Origin: Roseitranquillus sediminis
GTDB taxonomy: Bacteria > Pseudomonadota > Alphaproteobacteria > Rhodobacterales > Rhodobacteraceae
DNA length: 64,000 bases
NCBI RefSeq assembly: GCF_016918935.1
Contig: NZ_JAFFOB010000006.1
Location: 1-64,000 of the forward strand
Reading direction: 5' to 3'
A model generated the notes under the pieces. That model ran no database searches, had not been told where the DNA came from, and saw only the letters and a program-made list of their open reading frames with translations. Of this stretch, positions 37,532-46,896 are shown piece by piece; the stretch's first letter is position 1; each line of letters opens with the position of its first letter. The position numbers were made by a program, and so were the translations under genes.

Positions 37532-38139
37532 GCGCCGAGGCGCTCACCAGCGCGCGCGAGGCGGGCCTCGTCGGCTGCACCCGCTGCACCCGGGTCTGGC
37601 CGCGCGGCACCCGCGTCTGCGGCCGCTGCGGCGGGGCGCTTCACTCGCGCCGGCCGCAGAGCCTGCAGCGGGTTTGGGGGTGGTGGTTCGCGGGCCTCAT
37701 CTGCTACATCCCTGCGAACCTCTACCCGATGCTGCGGACAAGGACGCTTCTGACCGTTCAGGAAGACACCATCGTCGGCGGCGCGATCGAACTTGCCACT
37801 CACGGCGCCCTGGCGGTTGCGCTGATCGTGCTGATCGCGAGCGTCGCGATCCCCGTGGCCAAGTTCATGGCGATTGCCTACCTCGCGCTGAACCTCGGCC
37901 ACCGGGCGCGGCTGACGGCGCACCGGCGACAGCAGCTCTACGAGCTGGTGGAGTTCATCGGCCGCTGGTCGATGATCGACGTCTTTGTGGTGGCGATCCT
38001 GTCGTCGCTCGTGCAGCTCAACGCCATCGCGACGATCAACCCCGGTCCGGCGGCCTTCACCTTTGCGCTCTCCGTCATCTTCACGATGCTGAGTGCGCAG
38101 AGCTTCGATTCCCGCATGATATGGGATCGCGCCGCGTGA
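37489..38139 (+). CDS. pqiA: PqiA-like membrane protein (second PqiA domain)
   Basis: 216 residues with the GTG at 37489, overlapping the first unit by 43 bp; a CTG near 37528 is another possible start. It has CTRCTRVWPRGTRVCGRCGG (two CxxC pairs) and four membrane helices including FIGRWSMIDVFVVAIL, the conserved PqiA signature. It ends in a GTGA overlap with the MCE gene, which supports one operon. Confidence 0.82.
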   Translation: MPLVDLAGAGGGTLSAEALTSAREAGLVGCTRCTRVWPRGTRVCGRCGGALHSRRPQSLQRVWGWWFAGLICYIPANLYPMLRTRTLLTVQEDTIVGGAIELATHGALAVALIVLIASVAIPVAKFMAIAYLALNLGHRARLTAHRRQQLYELVEFIGRWSMIDVFVVAILSSLVQLNAIATINPGPAAFTFALSVIFTMLSAQSFDSRMIWDRAA

Positions 38140-41100
38140 GCGAAGTGCCCGAGCCCGAGATCCGGCCCGCCCGCCGCGCGATGCTCGACCGCATTTCGGT
38201 GGTCTGGCTGGTTCCGCTCGGAGCGCTGGTGATCTCGCTCGCAATCGCGTGGCAGAACTACGCCCAGCGCGGGCCGCTGATCGACATCGCCTTCGAAAAT
38301 GCCGCAGGCATCCAGCCGGGCGAGACCGAGCTGCGCTATCGCGACGTGCCCGTCGGCCTGGTCGAGGACGTGGGCTTTTCTGCCGGGCTGGATCAGGTGC
38401 TCGTCACCGTGCGCCTGGATCAGGACGTGGCGCCCTACGTCGACGCCGAGAGCGAGTTCTGGGTGGTGCAGCCGCAGGTGACCGCGCAGGGCATCTCCGG
38501 CCTCGGCACCGTGCTGTCGGGCGTCTACATCGAAGGTTCGTGGGATGACGAGATCGAGGGCGATCAGACGCGTTTCGATGGCCGCGCCGTCCCGCCGGTC
38601 GCGCGGCCCGACCAGCCGGGCCTGCAGATCGTGCTGACGACGAACGAGGGTGAGGGGCTGATCGAAGGCACCCCGATCCTCTATCGCGGCGTCACTGTCG
38701 GCCACATCGCCAACCTGAGGCTGGCCGAAGAAGGCGATGCGGTTCTGGCCGATGCCTTCGTCGAGGCGCCGCACGACCGGCTCATCAACTCGAGCACCCG
38801 CTTCTGGAATGCCTCGGGCTTCTCCTTCACGCTGGGGCCGCAGGGGGCGGTGCTCGATGTCTCGTCGCTCGCGGCCCTTGTCACCGGTGGTGTGGCCTTC
38901 GACAGCCTCGTCACAGGCGGCAATTCGGTCGAGCCCGGCACGCGCTTCGAGCTCTACGCCGATCGGCCGGCGGCGCTGACGAGCGTCTTCAGCGAGCCGG
39001 AGGCGGGCGAGCGCGTGCAGGTCGCCGTCGTCTTCAGCGGCGACGTCGCCGGCCTGAGCGCGGGCTCGGCGGTGGAGCTTCGGGGCGTGCGCGTGGGCGA
39101 GGTCACGGCCGTCACCGGCTACGTCGACGAGGAGCGGTTCGGCGACCGGCGTGTCCGCCTCCTCGCGACGGTCGCATTGCGTCCGGTCCGGCTCGGCTTT
39201 GACGGAGAGGCGGGGCGGGAGGCGGTCCTCGACTATCTGCAGGAGCTGGTGGACCAGGGAGTGCGGGCCCAGCTTGCACGCGGCAGCCTGCTCGTGGGCG
39301 GCCTCAAGATCGCGCTGGTCGAGGCCGAGGACGCCGAACCGGCAGCCATCGCGCTTGATGCCGATCCCTATCCGATCTTCCCGTCGATCGCCGCCGACCT
39401 GCCGGATACCGCGGCCACGGCCGAGGCTCTCATCGCCCGCGTCAGCAACCTGCCGATCGAGGAGCTTTTGGGCTCCGCCTCCGAGCTTCTTGCCAACGTC
39501 AACGCGATCCTGGGCTCGGAAGCCCTGCGCGAGACGCCGGACGAGGTGCTGGGGCTGGTAGCCGATCTCCGCGGCGTCGTCGGCGCCGAGGCGGTGCAGG
39601 AACTCCCCGCGCAGCTCGGCGAGATACTGACGTCGCTCAACGGCGCCACGACCGAACTGCGCACGGTGCTGGCCGAGCTGCAGGACGCCGGTGCGGTCGA
39701 AGCGCTGACCGAGGCGCTGGCGAGCGCGGCCACGGGCATCGCGGCAGTCGAGCGTCTGGTCTCTGCCGCCGAGCCCGCGGCGGAGGAGCTGCCGCAGCTC
39801 GTCGCCAACCTCTCCGCCGTGGCCGAGATCGCCGCCAGCCTGCCGCTGGAGCAGGCGGTCGTCGCCGCCGCCGACGCGGCCGAAGCGGCGCGGGCGCTGG
39901 TCGCCAGCCCTGAGGCGCAGCGCGTTCCGGCCGAGGCCGCCGAGGCGCTAGCGACGCTGGACGAGGTACTTGCTCAGGTGCGCGATACCGGTCTCGTCGG
40001 CACCGCGGACACGGCGCTGGCGCGTGCCGCCGAGGCGGCAGAGGCGCTTGGCGCGGCGACCGAGCAGCTGCCGGAGCTGATTGCCGAGGCCGACCGCTTC
40101 GCCACCGCCGCGGCCGAGGCCGCCGAGACGATCGCGGCGCTGACGCTCGAGCCGCTGGTGGCCGAGGCCACCGCCGCCGCCGCCGCCGCGCGCGAGCTTA
40201 TCGCCAGCGAGGCGCTGCAGCAGGCCCCCGCCGCCGCTACCGAAGCGCTTGCCGCGCTGGAAGCGACGCTGGCGGAGGTGCGTGAGGCGGGGCTTATCAG
40301 CTCGGCAAACACGGCACTGGCCGCAGCGGGAAGCGCCGCCTCGGCCGTCGACGCCGCGCTTGCCGGCCTGCCGGAGCTGATTGCGGAGGTGCAGGCGCTC
40401 GCGACGGCGCTGGGTGGCCTGCCGCTCGCCGAGCTCACCGGCGAGGCCACCGACCTGGTGCAGTCGGCGCAGGCCCTGATCGGCAGCCCCGAAGCGCAGC
40501 GCGTGCCGGGCGAGTTGGCGGCCGTGCTCGACGAGACCGAGGCGGTCCTGGCCCAGCTTCGCGAGACGGAGGTGGTGGCAAGCGCCGACGCCACGCTCGT
40601 CTCGGCCCGCGAGGCGGCGGATGCCGTCGCCGCGGCCACCGGTGAGCTGCCGGCGCTGATCGAGCGGATCGGGTCCGTCGCCGCCACGGTCGAGGCGCTG
40701 CCGCTGGCGCCGACCCTGGAGTCGGCCCGCTCGGCCCTCGGCTCGGCCGATGCGCTCCTGTCGTCGGAGGCGACGCAGGGGCTGCCGGCATCGCTGACCG
40801 AGACGCTGGCGGAGTTGCAGGCGACGCTGGAGGACCTAAGGGCGTCCGGCGTCATCGCCACGGCGACCACAACGCTCGCTGCGGCCGGCCGTACAGCCGA
40901 GGCCGTGACCGAGGCGAGCGCCGGCGTGCCGCAGCTGGTCGAGGGCCTCTCCGGCCTGACCGACAGGGCCAATGCGCTGCCGCTCGAGCGGCTTACCACC
41001 GAGATTGCGGACCTCGCTGCCGCCGCCGAGGCGCTCCTGGCGGCCGACGGGGCACAGGACTTGCCCGCATCGCTGAATGCGACGCTGGCCGAGGTACAGG

Positions 41101-41399
41101 CGTCGCTGGCCGAGCTGCGCGAGGGCGGGCTGATCGCGTCGGCCAACGCCACCCTTGCCTCCGCCTCGGACGCGGCGCAGGCGGTGGCGGAGGCGTCGGC
41201 GGCGCTGCCCGCGCTGGCCGACCGGCTCGACGCGCTGGCGGACCAGGCGGAGACGACGCTCGCCGGCTACGACGAGGGCTCCGAGTTGACCCGCCGGGCT
41301 CAGAGCACGCTGCGCCAGGTGGAGGAGGCGGCCCGCTCGGTCAGCTCGCTCGCCCGTGCCATAGAACGTAACCCCAATTCGCTCTTGCTGGGACGCTGA
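38136..41399 (+). CDS. pqiB: PqiB-like MCE protein with long repeat tail
   Basis: 1087 residues. After a membrane anchor (about 17-40), three MCE domains follow (about 48-140, 160-240 and 290-390), with signatures such as GIQPGETELRYRDVPVG, EGTPILYRGVTVGHI and GSAVELRGVRVGEV. Known PqiB proteins are about 550 residues long. Here residues 400-1070 are Ala/Glu-rich helical DNA-repeat-derived sequence, including tandem 93-residue units. In PqiB the tail forms a coiled-coil needle spanning the periplasm, so this one would be unusually long. GTG 38136 is coupled to pqiA; an ATG 15 bp upstream is an alternative. Confidence 0.87.
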   Translation: MSEVPEPEIRPARRAMLDRISVVWLVPLGALVISLAIAWQNYAQRGPLIDIAFENAAGIQPGETELRYRDVPVGLVEDVGFSAGLDQVLVTVRLDQDVAPYVDAESEFWVVQPQVTAQGISGLGTVLSGVYIEGSWDDEIEGDQTRFDGRAVPPVARPDQPGLQIVLTTNEGEGLIEGTPILYRGVTVGHIANLRLAEEGDAVLADAFVEAPHDRLINSSTRFWNASGFSFTLGPQGAVLDVSSLAALVTGGVAFDSLVTGGNSVEPGTRFELYADRPAALTSVFSEPEAGERVQVAVVFSGDVAGLSAGSAVELRGVRVGEVTAVTGYVDEERFGDRRVRLLATVALRPVRLGFDGEAGREAVLDYLQELVDQGVRAQLARGSLLVGGLKIALVEAEDAEPAAIALDADPYPIFPSIAADLPDTAATAEALIARVSNLPIEELLGSASELLANVNAILGSEALRETPDEVLGLVADLRGVVGAEAVQELPAQLGEILTSLNGATTELRTVLAELQDAGAVEALTEALASAATGIAAVERLVSAAEPAAEELPQLVANLSAVAEIAASLPLEQAVVAAADAAEAARALVASPEAQRVPAEAAEALATLDEVLAQVRDTGLVGTADTALARAAEAAEALGAATEQLPELIAEADRFATAAAEAAETIAALTLEPLVAEATAAAAAARELIASEALQQAPAAATEALAALEATLAEVREAGLISSANTALAAAGSAASAVDAALAGLPELIAEVQALATALGGLPLAELTGEATDLVQSAQALIGSPEAQRVPGELAAVLDETEAVLAQLRETEVVASADATLVSAREAADAVAAATGELPALIERIGSVAATVEALPLAPTLESARSALGSADALLSSEATQGLPASLTETLAELQATLEDLRASGVIATATTTLAAAGRTAEAVTEASAGVPQLVEGLSGLTDRANALPLERLTTEIADLAAAAEALLAADGAQDLPASLNATLAEVQASLAELREGGLIASANATLASASDAAQAVAEASAALPALADRLDALADQAETTLAGYDEGSELTRRAQSTLRQVEEAARSVSSLARAIERNPNSLLLGR
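39840..41255 (+). repeat. Tandem 279-bp (93-residue) repeats in the PqiB-like gene
   Basis: Units start at 39840, 40140, 40419, 40698 and 40977. Their spacings are 300, 279, 279 and 279 bp. Each begins L(P/T)L and shares landmarks such as (A/S)xEAxQxxP, a Leu-rich segment ending LAxLRxxG(L/V), a SANATL-like segment and a LPxL(I/A) turn. They are degenerate at sequence level but regular in length, so they arose by unequal duplication followed by drift. Confidence 0.8.
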
Positions 41400-41401
41400 C
41401 A

Positions 41402-41965
41402 ATGTTTCGACTTGCGCCGCTCCTGATCCTCCTCGCCGCCTGCAGCTCGACGCTCGGCCCGGTGCGCTACGAGATGCCGCTGCCGCCGCCGGGTGAGCGG
41501 GTGCCGGTCAACGTGGGCGCGCTGGAGGTCCGCGATGCGCAGCTTCCGCTCTATGCGGAGCTCGAGGAGATCTACACCGAGGGCGAGGGCGGCGCGCTCG
41601 TCAGCGACACCGACGTGCTCTGGGCCGATGATCCGCGCCGCGCGGTGACGCAGGGTCTGGCGCTGGCGCTGGCGCGGATGACCACGGCGCAGGTGGCGAC
41701 CGAGCCCTGGCCGCTGAGCGACCTGCCCGACGCGCGCCTCGATGTCCGCCTCGACCGCGTGCTGGCCGGCGCGGACGGCGTGTTCCGGTTGTCCGGCCAA
41801 TACTTCCTCAGCCGCGACACCGGCGCCGAACGCTCGGACCTGTTCGACATCCGCGTGCCTTACGAGGTGGGCAGCACGCAGGCCGTCGCCGCGGCGAAGG
41901 GCGCCGCCGTCGCGGAACTCGCCCGGAGCATCGCGCGAGACGCGCTAGGCGGCCGCGGCGTCTGA
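41402..41965 (+). CDS. pqiC: PqiC-like ABC-transport auxiliary lipoprotein
   Basis: 187 residues. The lipobox LILLAACSS puts the lipid on Cys14, so it should be an outer-membrane lipoprotein. The rest has the PqiC/LptE-like pattern (VNVGALEVRDAQLPLYAELE, then DVRLDRVLAGADGVFRLSGQ). It begins 3 bp after the MCE gene. PqiC is thought to receive the PqiB needle at the outer membrane. Confidence 0.85.
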   Translation: MFRLAPLLILLAACSSTLGPVRYEMPLPPPGERVPVNVGALEVRDAQLPLYAELEEIYTEGEGGALVSDTDVLWADDPRRAVTQGLALALARMTTAQVATEPWPLSDLPDARLDVRLDRVLAGADGVFRLSGQYFLSRDTGAERSDLFDIRVPYEVGSTQAVAAAKGAAVAELARSIARDALGGRGV

Positions 41966-41967
41966 GC

Positions 41968-43017
41968 TCAGTCCCGCGGCGGCCGCATCGTGTCGCCGGG
42001 CTGAAGCACGGGCTGCAGCTCGATCCGCCGCCTCTTGGACGGCCGCTCGCCCGACGCCGCCTCGGCGATGATGCGCGCGGCCATCCGCCCGGTCTCCAGC
42101 CGCTCCACGTCCATGGTGGCCAGCCGCCGCGGCAGGCCGTCCAGCAGCTCGACCCCGTTGAACCCGGCGAGGCCAATCCGCCCGGGCACGTCGAGGCCAT
42201 GCTCGAGGCACCAGAGCAGGCCGCCGGCACCAATCATGTCGTTCGAGTAGTAGAGGAAGTCGAGGTCGGGTGAGCGGCCGAGGATGGCTGCGGTCATTTC
42301 CCGCCCCTTGGCAAGCGCCGACCCGCCCGAATAGAACTCGCTGTCCTCGATCTCGATCCCGTGCTTGCCGAGCGTCTCGGTGAAGCCCTCGAACCGCTTC
42401 CGCGCACGGTGGTCGAGCGGCATCTTCGTGCCAAGGAAGCCGATCCGGCGATAGCCGCGCTCGACGATCGCGCGGGCCATCTCCCGCCCCGCGCGCCGCT
42501 GCGATATGCCGACGACGGCATCCACCGGCTCGCCGTCGGTGTCCATAATCTCCACGATGGGCACACCCGAGGAACGCAGCATCGCCCGCGCGGCGTCGCT
42601 GTGCTCGATCCCGGCGATGATGACACCCGAGGGACGCCAGGACAGCATCTCGAAGAGCACCTTGTCCTCGCGCCGGGGCAGGTAGTTGGTGACGCCGACT
42701 ACGGGCTGCAGCGGCGTCTCGTCAAGAACCTCGGAGATGCCGGCCAGGACTTCGGGGAACACCATGTTCGAAAGGCTCGGGATGATGACCGCGACGAGGT
42801 TGACGCGGCTCGAGGCCAGTGCGCCGGCGATCTTGTTCGGGACGTAGCCCAGACGCGCCGCTGCGTCCTGTACCTTGCGTCGCGTGGCCTCCGAGACGTC
42901 GCCGCGACCGCGCAGGACGCGGCTGACCGTCATCTCGCTGACGCCCGCCGCTTCGGCCACGTCGCGCAGGGTCAGCGGACGTCTGCTGGACGCGGGGCTC
43001 TTCGCTTCGGTCACCAC
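41968..43017 (-). CDS. LacI/GntR-type transcriptional regulator
   Basis: 349 residues. The N-terminal helix-turn-helix reads TLRDVAEAAGVSEMTVSRVL with hinge helix VPNKIAGALAS. A periplasmic-binding-type sensor domain follows, with NLVAVIIPSLSNMVFPEVLA. It resembles GntR-type members of the family (gluconate/sugar acid regulators). GTG 43017 follows GGGAG. There is no sugar transporter beside it; the neighbouring otsAB operon is 58 bp upstream on the same strand. The effector is unknown. Confidence 0.88.
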   Translation of the reverse strand: MVTEAKSPASSRRPLTLRDVAEAAGVSEMTVSRVLRGRGDVSEATRRKVQDAAARLGYVPNKIAGALASSRVNLVAVIIPSLSNMVFPEVLAGISEVLDETPLQPVVGVTNYLPRREDKVLFEMLSWRPSGVIIAGIEHSDAARAMLRSSGVPIVEIMDTDGEPVDAVVGISQRRAGREMARAIVERGYRRIGFLGTKMPLDHRARKRFEGFTETLGKHGIEIEDSEFYSGGSALAKGREMTAAILGRSPDLDFLYYSNDMIGAGGLLWCLEHGLDVPGRIGLAGFNGVELLDGLPRRLATMDVERLETGRMAARIIAEAASGERPSKRRRIELQPVLQPGDTMRPPRD

Positions 43018-43075
43018 GTCTCCCGCCCGTGCCCTCTGTGCGATGCTAGCGCCGCCGCATGCGTGGCTTCAAGCG

Positions 43076-44458
43076 TCAGGCGTCGCGCTGCCGGTTCCGG
43101 ACGTCCCGCCCCTCAAGAGCGCGGAGGAACTGCGAGGACCACCAGGCGATGTCGTGCGCCTCTATTTCGGCGAGCATCGACTCGTGGCGCATCTTGCGTT
43201 CCTCCAGCGGCATCTTGAGCGCCTGCTCGATCGCCTGCGCCATCTCGTCGGTATCGTAAGGGTTGACGATCAGCGCCTGGTCGAGCTGTTCGGCCGCGCC
43301 CGCGAAGCGCGACAGGATCAGCACGCCGGGGTCGTCGGGGTTCTGCGACGCCACATACTCCTTGGCGACAAGATTCATCCCGTCGGCCAGCGGCGTCACC
43401 AGCCCCACCGACGCGCGCCGGAAGAGCGTGGCCAGAACCTCGCGCGGGACCTGCCGGTGGATGTAGCGGATCGGGGTCCAGTCGATTTCGGAATGGCGGC
43501 CGTTGATCGCACCGGTCAGCCGCTCGAGCTCGTCGCGGATCTCGGCATAGGCACGCACATCCTCACGCGTCGGCGGTGCGATCTGGAGGAGCGTGGCGCG
43601 CGCCGCATCCGGTGGGCGCTTGTCGAGGTAGACGCCGAATGCCTGCAGCCGTTTCACGAGGCCCTTGGAATAGTCCAGCCGGTCGACGCCGATCAGCAGG
43701 CGCTCGCGCGCGTCGAGCTTGAGGCGCGTGTCCGCACCGCCCTCGCCCTCGCCCGCCGCACTACGCATGACCTCGACGTCGATGCCGATGGGGAAGCTGC
43801 GCAATTCCACCAACCTGTCGTCATGCTTGATCGCGCCGTCGAGCATCATCTCCGCGTCGACGTCGGAGCGAAACATCTCGAGGCAGGTGGCCACGTCGCG
43901 CTGGGTCTGAAGGCCGACGACGTCGTAGGCCGAGATCCAGCCGGGAAAGCTCTCGCGGTCGGGCAGGGCCAGCAGGTCGGAGCCGTTCGGGAACGGGATG
44001 TGCAGGAAGAAGCCGATCCGGTTCTCGACCCCGAGCGCGCGCAGGTGCGCAGCCAGCGGAAAGAAGTGGTAGTCGTGGACCCAGAGCCGGTCGTCCGGCT
44101 GCAGGATCCGCGTCAGCATCTCGGCAAGCCGGCGGTTCACCCGGTCATAGCCGGCGCGGAAGCGCGCCTCGTAGTCGATGAGGTCCGAGCGCCGGTGGCA
44201 GAGCGGCCAGAGTACCGAGTTGGCGTAGCCGAGGTAATACTCCGCGTGATCGTCCGCATCGAGCGTGAAGGTCAGCTTCTCGTATGGCACGTCCTCCTCG
44301 TGCCGGTGGAATTCGTCGTCCGCGACCTCGGCCTCTTCGGAGCCGATCCAGACGCCGCCCTCGGCGCTCAGCGCCTCGTGCAGCGCGACGACGAGGCCAC
44401 CGGATCCCGCGCCGCCGAGCGGCATCCGGTTGGAGACGACGATAAGGCGCCCCTCCAT
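43076..44458 (-). CDS. otsA: Trehalose-6-phosphate synthase
   Basis: 460 residues, GT20 family. Motifs: LIVVSNRMPLGG, WVHDYHFFPLAAHLR, GFFLHIPFP, GVDRLDYSKGL, TPLADGMNLVAKEYVASQ and VLILSRFAGAAEQL. It joins UDP-glucose and glucose-6-phosphate. The ATG at 44458 shares a base with the otsB stop (TGATG); the upstream open frame belongs to otsB in another phase. With OtsB it makes trehalose, an osmoprotectant fitting a marine or saline habitat. Confidence 0.94.
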   Translation of the reverse strand: MEGRLIVVSNRMPLGGAGSGGLVVALHEALSAEGGVWIGSEEAEVADDEFHRHEEDVPYEKLTFTLDADDHAEYYLGYANSVLWPLCHRRSDLIDYEARFRAGYDRVNRRLAEMLTRILQPDDRLWVHDYHFFPLAAHLRALGVENRIGFFLHIPFPNGSDLLALPDRESFPGWISAYDVVGLQTQRDVATCLEMFRSDVDAEMMLDGAIKHDDRLVELRSFPIGIDVEVMRSAAGEGEGGADTRLKLDARERLLIGVDRLDYSKGLVKRLQAFGVYLDKRPPDAARATLLQIAPPTREDVRAYAEIRDELERLTGAINGRHSEIDWTPIRYIHRQVPREVLATLFRRASVGLVTPLADGMNLVAKEYVASQNPDDPGVLILSRFAGAAEQLDQALIVNPYDTDEMAQAIEQALKMPLEERKMRHESMLAEIEAHDIAWWSSQFLRALEGRDVRNRQRDA

Positions 44459-45216
44459 CAGCGCGCGTCCGCCCAACGGGCAAGCGTCGCGCGCACCTCC
44501 TCCACGCCGTCCAGCCGATGTGCGGCGCAGGTGTCGCCTTCGCCGACCTTGACCGCGAAGCCGCCGGCCTCGTTGACCCAGCGCATCGCCGCCTCGTCGG
44601 TGTCGTCGTCCCCGAAGTAGCAAGGCTGCCGCCCCTCGTAGGGCGTGCGCTGCATCAGCCATTCCACCGAGGCGATCTTGCCGGTGTCCCGCGGCTTCAG
44701 CTCATAGGCCATCTTCGCCGGCTGCAGCTTGAAGTCGTCGCGGTCACGGCAGAGCTCGCGCATGAACTCCTCGGCGTCCGATTGCAGTTCCGGCTTGCGG
44801 CGGAAGTGCAGGACCACCCCCGCCGGCTTGTCCTCCACCAGATATGCTTCGTCACGATCGGCGAATTCGCGGACCGCCCGCTTCAGCTCATCCACCTCCG
44901 GCGAGCCTGCGAGGCGATGCCGCTCGATGTGGCCATCGATCCGCCGCTCGGCTCCATGCGACCCCACGACATCTCCGGCGTAGCCCGAAAGATGCCGCTC
45001 GATCGCCTCAACGGAGCGTCCGCTGATGATGGCCAAGGCTCCCCCGGATCGTGTGCGGAGGTCGTTCAGCCGCTCAGGCAGGTCCGCGGGCACATCAATG
45101 GCATCCGGCGTCTCGGCAAGTCCGACGAGAGTTCCGTCAAAGTCGAGAAAGATGGCCGTGCGCCCGAGGTCGGGCCGGTCGGGCAGCTTGCCACTCTGGG
45201 TACTGGGGGAACTCAT
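44458..45216 (-). CDS. otsB: Trehalose-6-phosphate phosphatase
   Basis: 252 residues, HAD superfamily. The nucleophile motif is IFLDFDGTLVGLA; IISGRSVEAIERHL and CYFGDDDTDEAAM complete the site. It removes phosphate from trehalose-6-phosphate made by OtsA. The start at 45216 (MSSPST) has GGAG upstream; nine further in-frame codons upstream are less likely to be used. Confidence 0.92.
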   Translation of the reverse strand: MSSPSTQSGKLPDRPDLGRTAIFLDFDGTLVGLAETPDAIDVPADLPERLNDLRTRSGGALAIISGRSVEAIERHLSGYAGDVVGSHGAERRIDGHIERHRLAGSPEVDELKRAVREFADRDEAYLVEDKPAGVVLHFRRKPELQSDAEEFMRELCRDRDDFKLQPAKMAYELKPRDTGKIASVEWLMQRTPYEGRQPCYFGDDDTDEAAMRWVNEAGGFAVKVGEGDTCAAHRLDGVEEVRATLARWADAR

Positions 45217-45403
45217 GTGCCAAAGCTCCGAGGCGGGGCGCACGGAACGGGATCGGACGGGCTCGGGTCGGAAAGGAAGATCAACTTCAGTCTCGATGAG
45301 TTCGGCATGTTCAACGAACGCGGCGTCGCCGGCACGGTTCCGGGTGTACGGGCGCCACTCGGGCGTGACAATCCGCGAGCCTCCGCCTATGACGAAGCCG
45401 CGC

Positions 45404-45479
45404 GGCCCCGTAGCTCAGAGGATAGAGCAACCGCCTCCTAAGCGGTAGGTCGAAGGTTCGACTCCTTCCGGGGCCGCCA
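45404..45479 (+). tRNA. tRNA-Arg (anticodon CCT)
   Basis: A 76-nt cloverleaf: acceptor GGCCCCG/CGGGGCC, D arm with AGCTCAGAGGATAGAGC, anticodon stem CCGCC/GGCGG-like around loop CTCCTAA (CCT), T arm GAAGG-TTCGACT-CCTTC, discriminator G and an encoded CCA. It reads the AGG codon. Confidence 0.95.
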
Positions 45480-45514
45480 GCCGATCCGGACCGGAACGAA
45501 CAGGGGCGCAGCCT

Positions 45515-46033
45515 ATGCTGCTCTTCATGGATTGGTGGCTGACCCTTATCTACCTTGTGGCCTGCGCGGGCGCCGCAGCGACCGGGGTCCTCTTCCAGCC
45601 CGGTGCTTGGTACGACCGGCTCGACAAGCCGGCGTGGACACCCCCGCGGTGGCTCTTCCCGGTGGCGTGGACGATTCTCTACGTGATGATCGCCGTGGCG
45701 GCGGCGCGGGTGGCGCAGCTGCCGGGTAGCGCCTACGCCATGGCTTTCTGGAGCCTTCAGATCGTGCTGAACGCTCTCTGGACGCCAATCTTCTTCGGCC
45801 TGCACCTGATGCGTGCCGGCCTCGCCGTCATGGTGATGCTGTGGCTCGCGGTCGCGGCCACTCTGGCGACCTTCCTGCGCCTCGATCCCGTCGCGGGCCT
45901 CCTCCTAGTGCCCTACATCATCTGGATCAGCTACGCGCTCGCGCTCAATCTGTCGGTTCAGCGGCGCAACCCAAGCGCCGAGGGCGCGCCCCGAGGATCG
46001 AAACCGGTCGGCGAATCGCGGAACGTGCGCTAG
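45515..46033 (+). CDS. tspO: TspO/MBR (translocator protein) family protein
   Basis: 172 residues with five membrane helices and the Trp-rich signature: KPAWTPPRWLFPVAWTILYV, and later SLQIVLNALWTPIFFGL. TspO binds porphyrins and, in Rhodobacter, modulates pigment gene expression in response to oxygen. The ATG at 45515 has AGGGG upstream; the ATG at 45527 is an alternative. It lies 35 bp after the tRNA gene. Confidence 0.9.
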   Translation: MLLFMDWWLTLIYLVACAGAAATGVLFQPGAWYDRLDKPAWTPPRWLFPVAWTILYVMIAVAAARVAQLPGSAYAMAFWSLQIVLNALWTPIFFGLHLMRAGLAVMVMLWLAVAATLATFLRLDPVAGLLLVPYIIWISYALALNLSVQRRNPSAEGAPRGSKPVGESRNVR

Positions 46034-46104
46034 GATGCGACATCGGTTATCGGCCACGCATCCGCGCGTCCGGCCGATAGGGTGGCGGCAGCGCAGAACG
46101 CTTT

Positions 46105-46692
46105 CTACGCCTCTTGATCAGGCTGCGCTGGCCGCCGCGCCCTTCCACCGGGCGCTGCTGCGCCGAAGATCTGCTCACGGTGAGTGTCCAGATATATCCT
46201 GAGCCACGGGGTGAAGCGCTCCGGCTCCAGTTCCACTTCCGCCTCCAGATCGCGCAGGTCCACCCATCGCGCGTCGGCGACTTCGGCGGGATCCGGCGAC
46301 ATCGGCAGCGGGCGCCGCGCCTCGGCCACGAAGAGGTCGACGACCTCGTGCTCCACCAGACCGCCGCCCACTTCGGCACGATACTCGACCTGCTCCCGGT
46401 GCTGCAGATCCAGGCCTGTGATGCCCAGCTCCTCCCGCAGTCGTCGCGCCGCACACGCTTCGGCTGCCTCGTTCCAATCAGGATGCGTGCAGCAGGTGTT
46501 CGTCCAGAGACCCGGCGTATGATACTTGTCCGCCGCGCGCCGTTGCAGGAGCAGGGCGTCGCCGTCCATGACGAAGACGCTGACCGCCTTGTGGCGCAGG
46601 GCTTCGCGGTGCACGCGGAGCTTTTCGACCGGGCGTAGCGCGCCGTCCTTCCAAGCGGGAATCAGCGTCATGCCGCGCGTCTCGTCTGCCAT
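46105..46692 (-). CDS. idi: Isopentenyl-diphosphate delta-isomerase (type 1)
   Basis: 195 residues with a Nudix-like fold. It shows KAVSVFVMDGDALLLQRRA, the catalytic-Cys segment TNTCCTHPDW, RRLREELGI and the Glu-containing EHEVVDLFVA. It interconverts IPP and DMAPP for isoprenoids such as carotenoids and quinones. In phototrophic Rhodobacterales idi and tspO are near pigment genes; none are visible here. Confidence 0.93.
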   Translation of the reverse strand: MADETRGMTLIPAWKDGALRPVEKLRVHREALRHKAVSVFVMDGDALLLQRRAADKYHTPGLWTNTCCTHPDWNEAAEACAARRLREELGITGLDLQHREQVEYRAEVGGGLVEHEVVDLFVAEARRPLPMSPDPAEVADARWVDLRDLEAEVELEPERFTPWLRIYLDTHREQIFGAAAPGGRARRPAQPDQEA

Positions 46693-46896
46693 TCATATCT
46701 GTATCCGACATCGGCGTTCGGCTTCACCGGCATGCGCCTCTCCCTTCTGCCCGCTTCTCTGGTGTCCTAGCGCAGTCGCGGGGTAGGAAAAGCCGGGGCT
46801 GCGGGCCACAACAATGCGGTTGCGCAAGCCCGAGGAAGAATGAACTTTCCATGTTGCATAGTAGTTGTGCGACTGCAGACGGAGGGAGAAGTCCGC

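Noticed and set aside
39974-41152. Long Ser/Ala-rich antisense frame across the PqiB repeats
   Set aside because: A direct consequence of Ala/Glu-rich repeat codons on the plus strand, not an independent gene.
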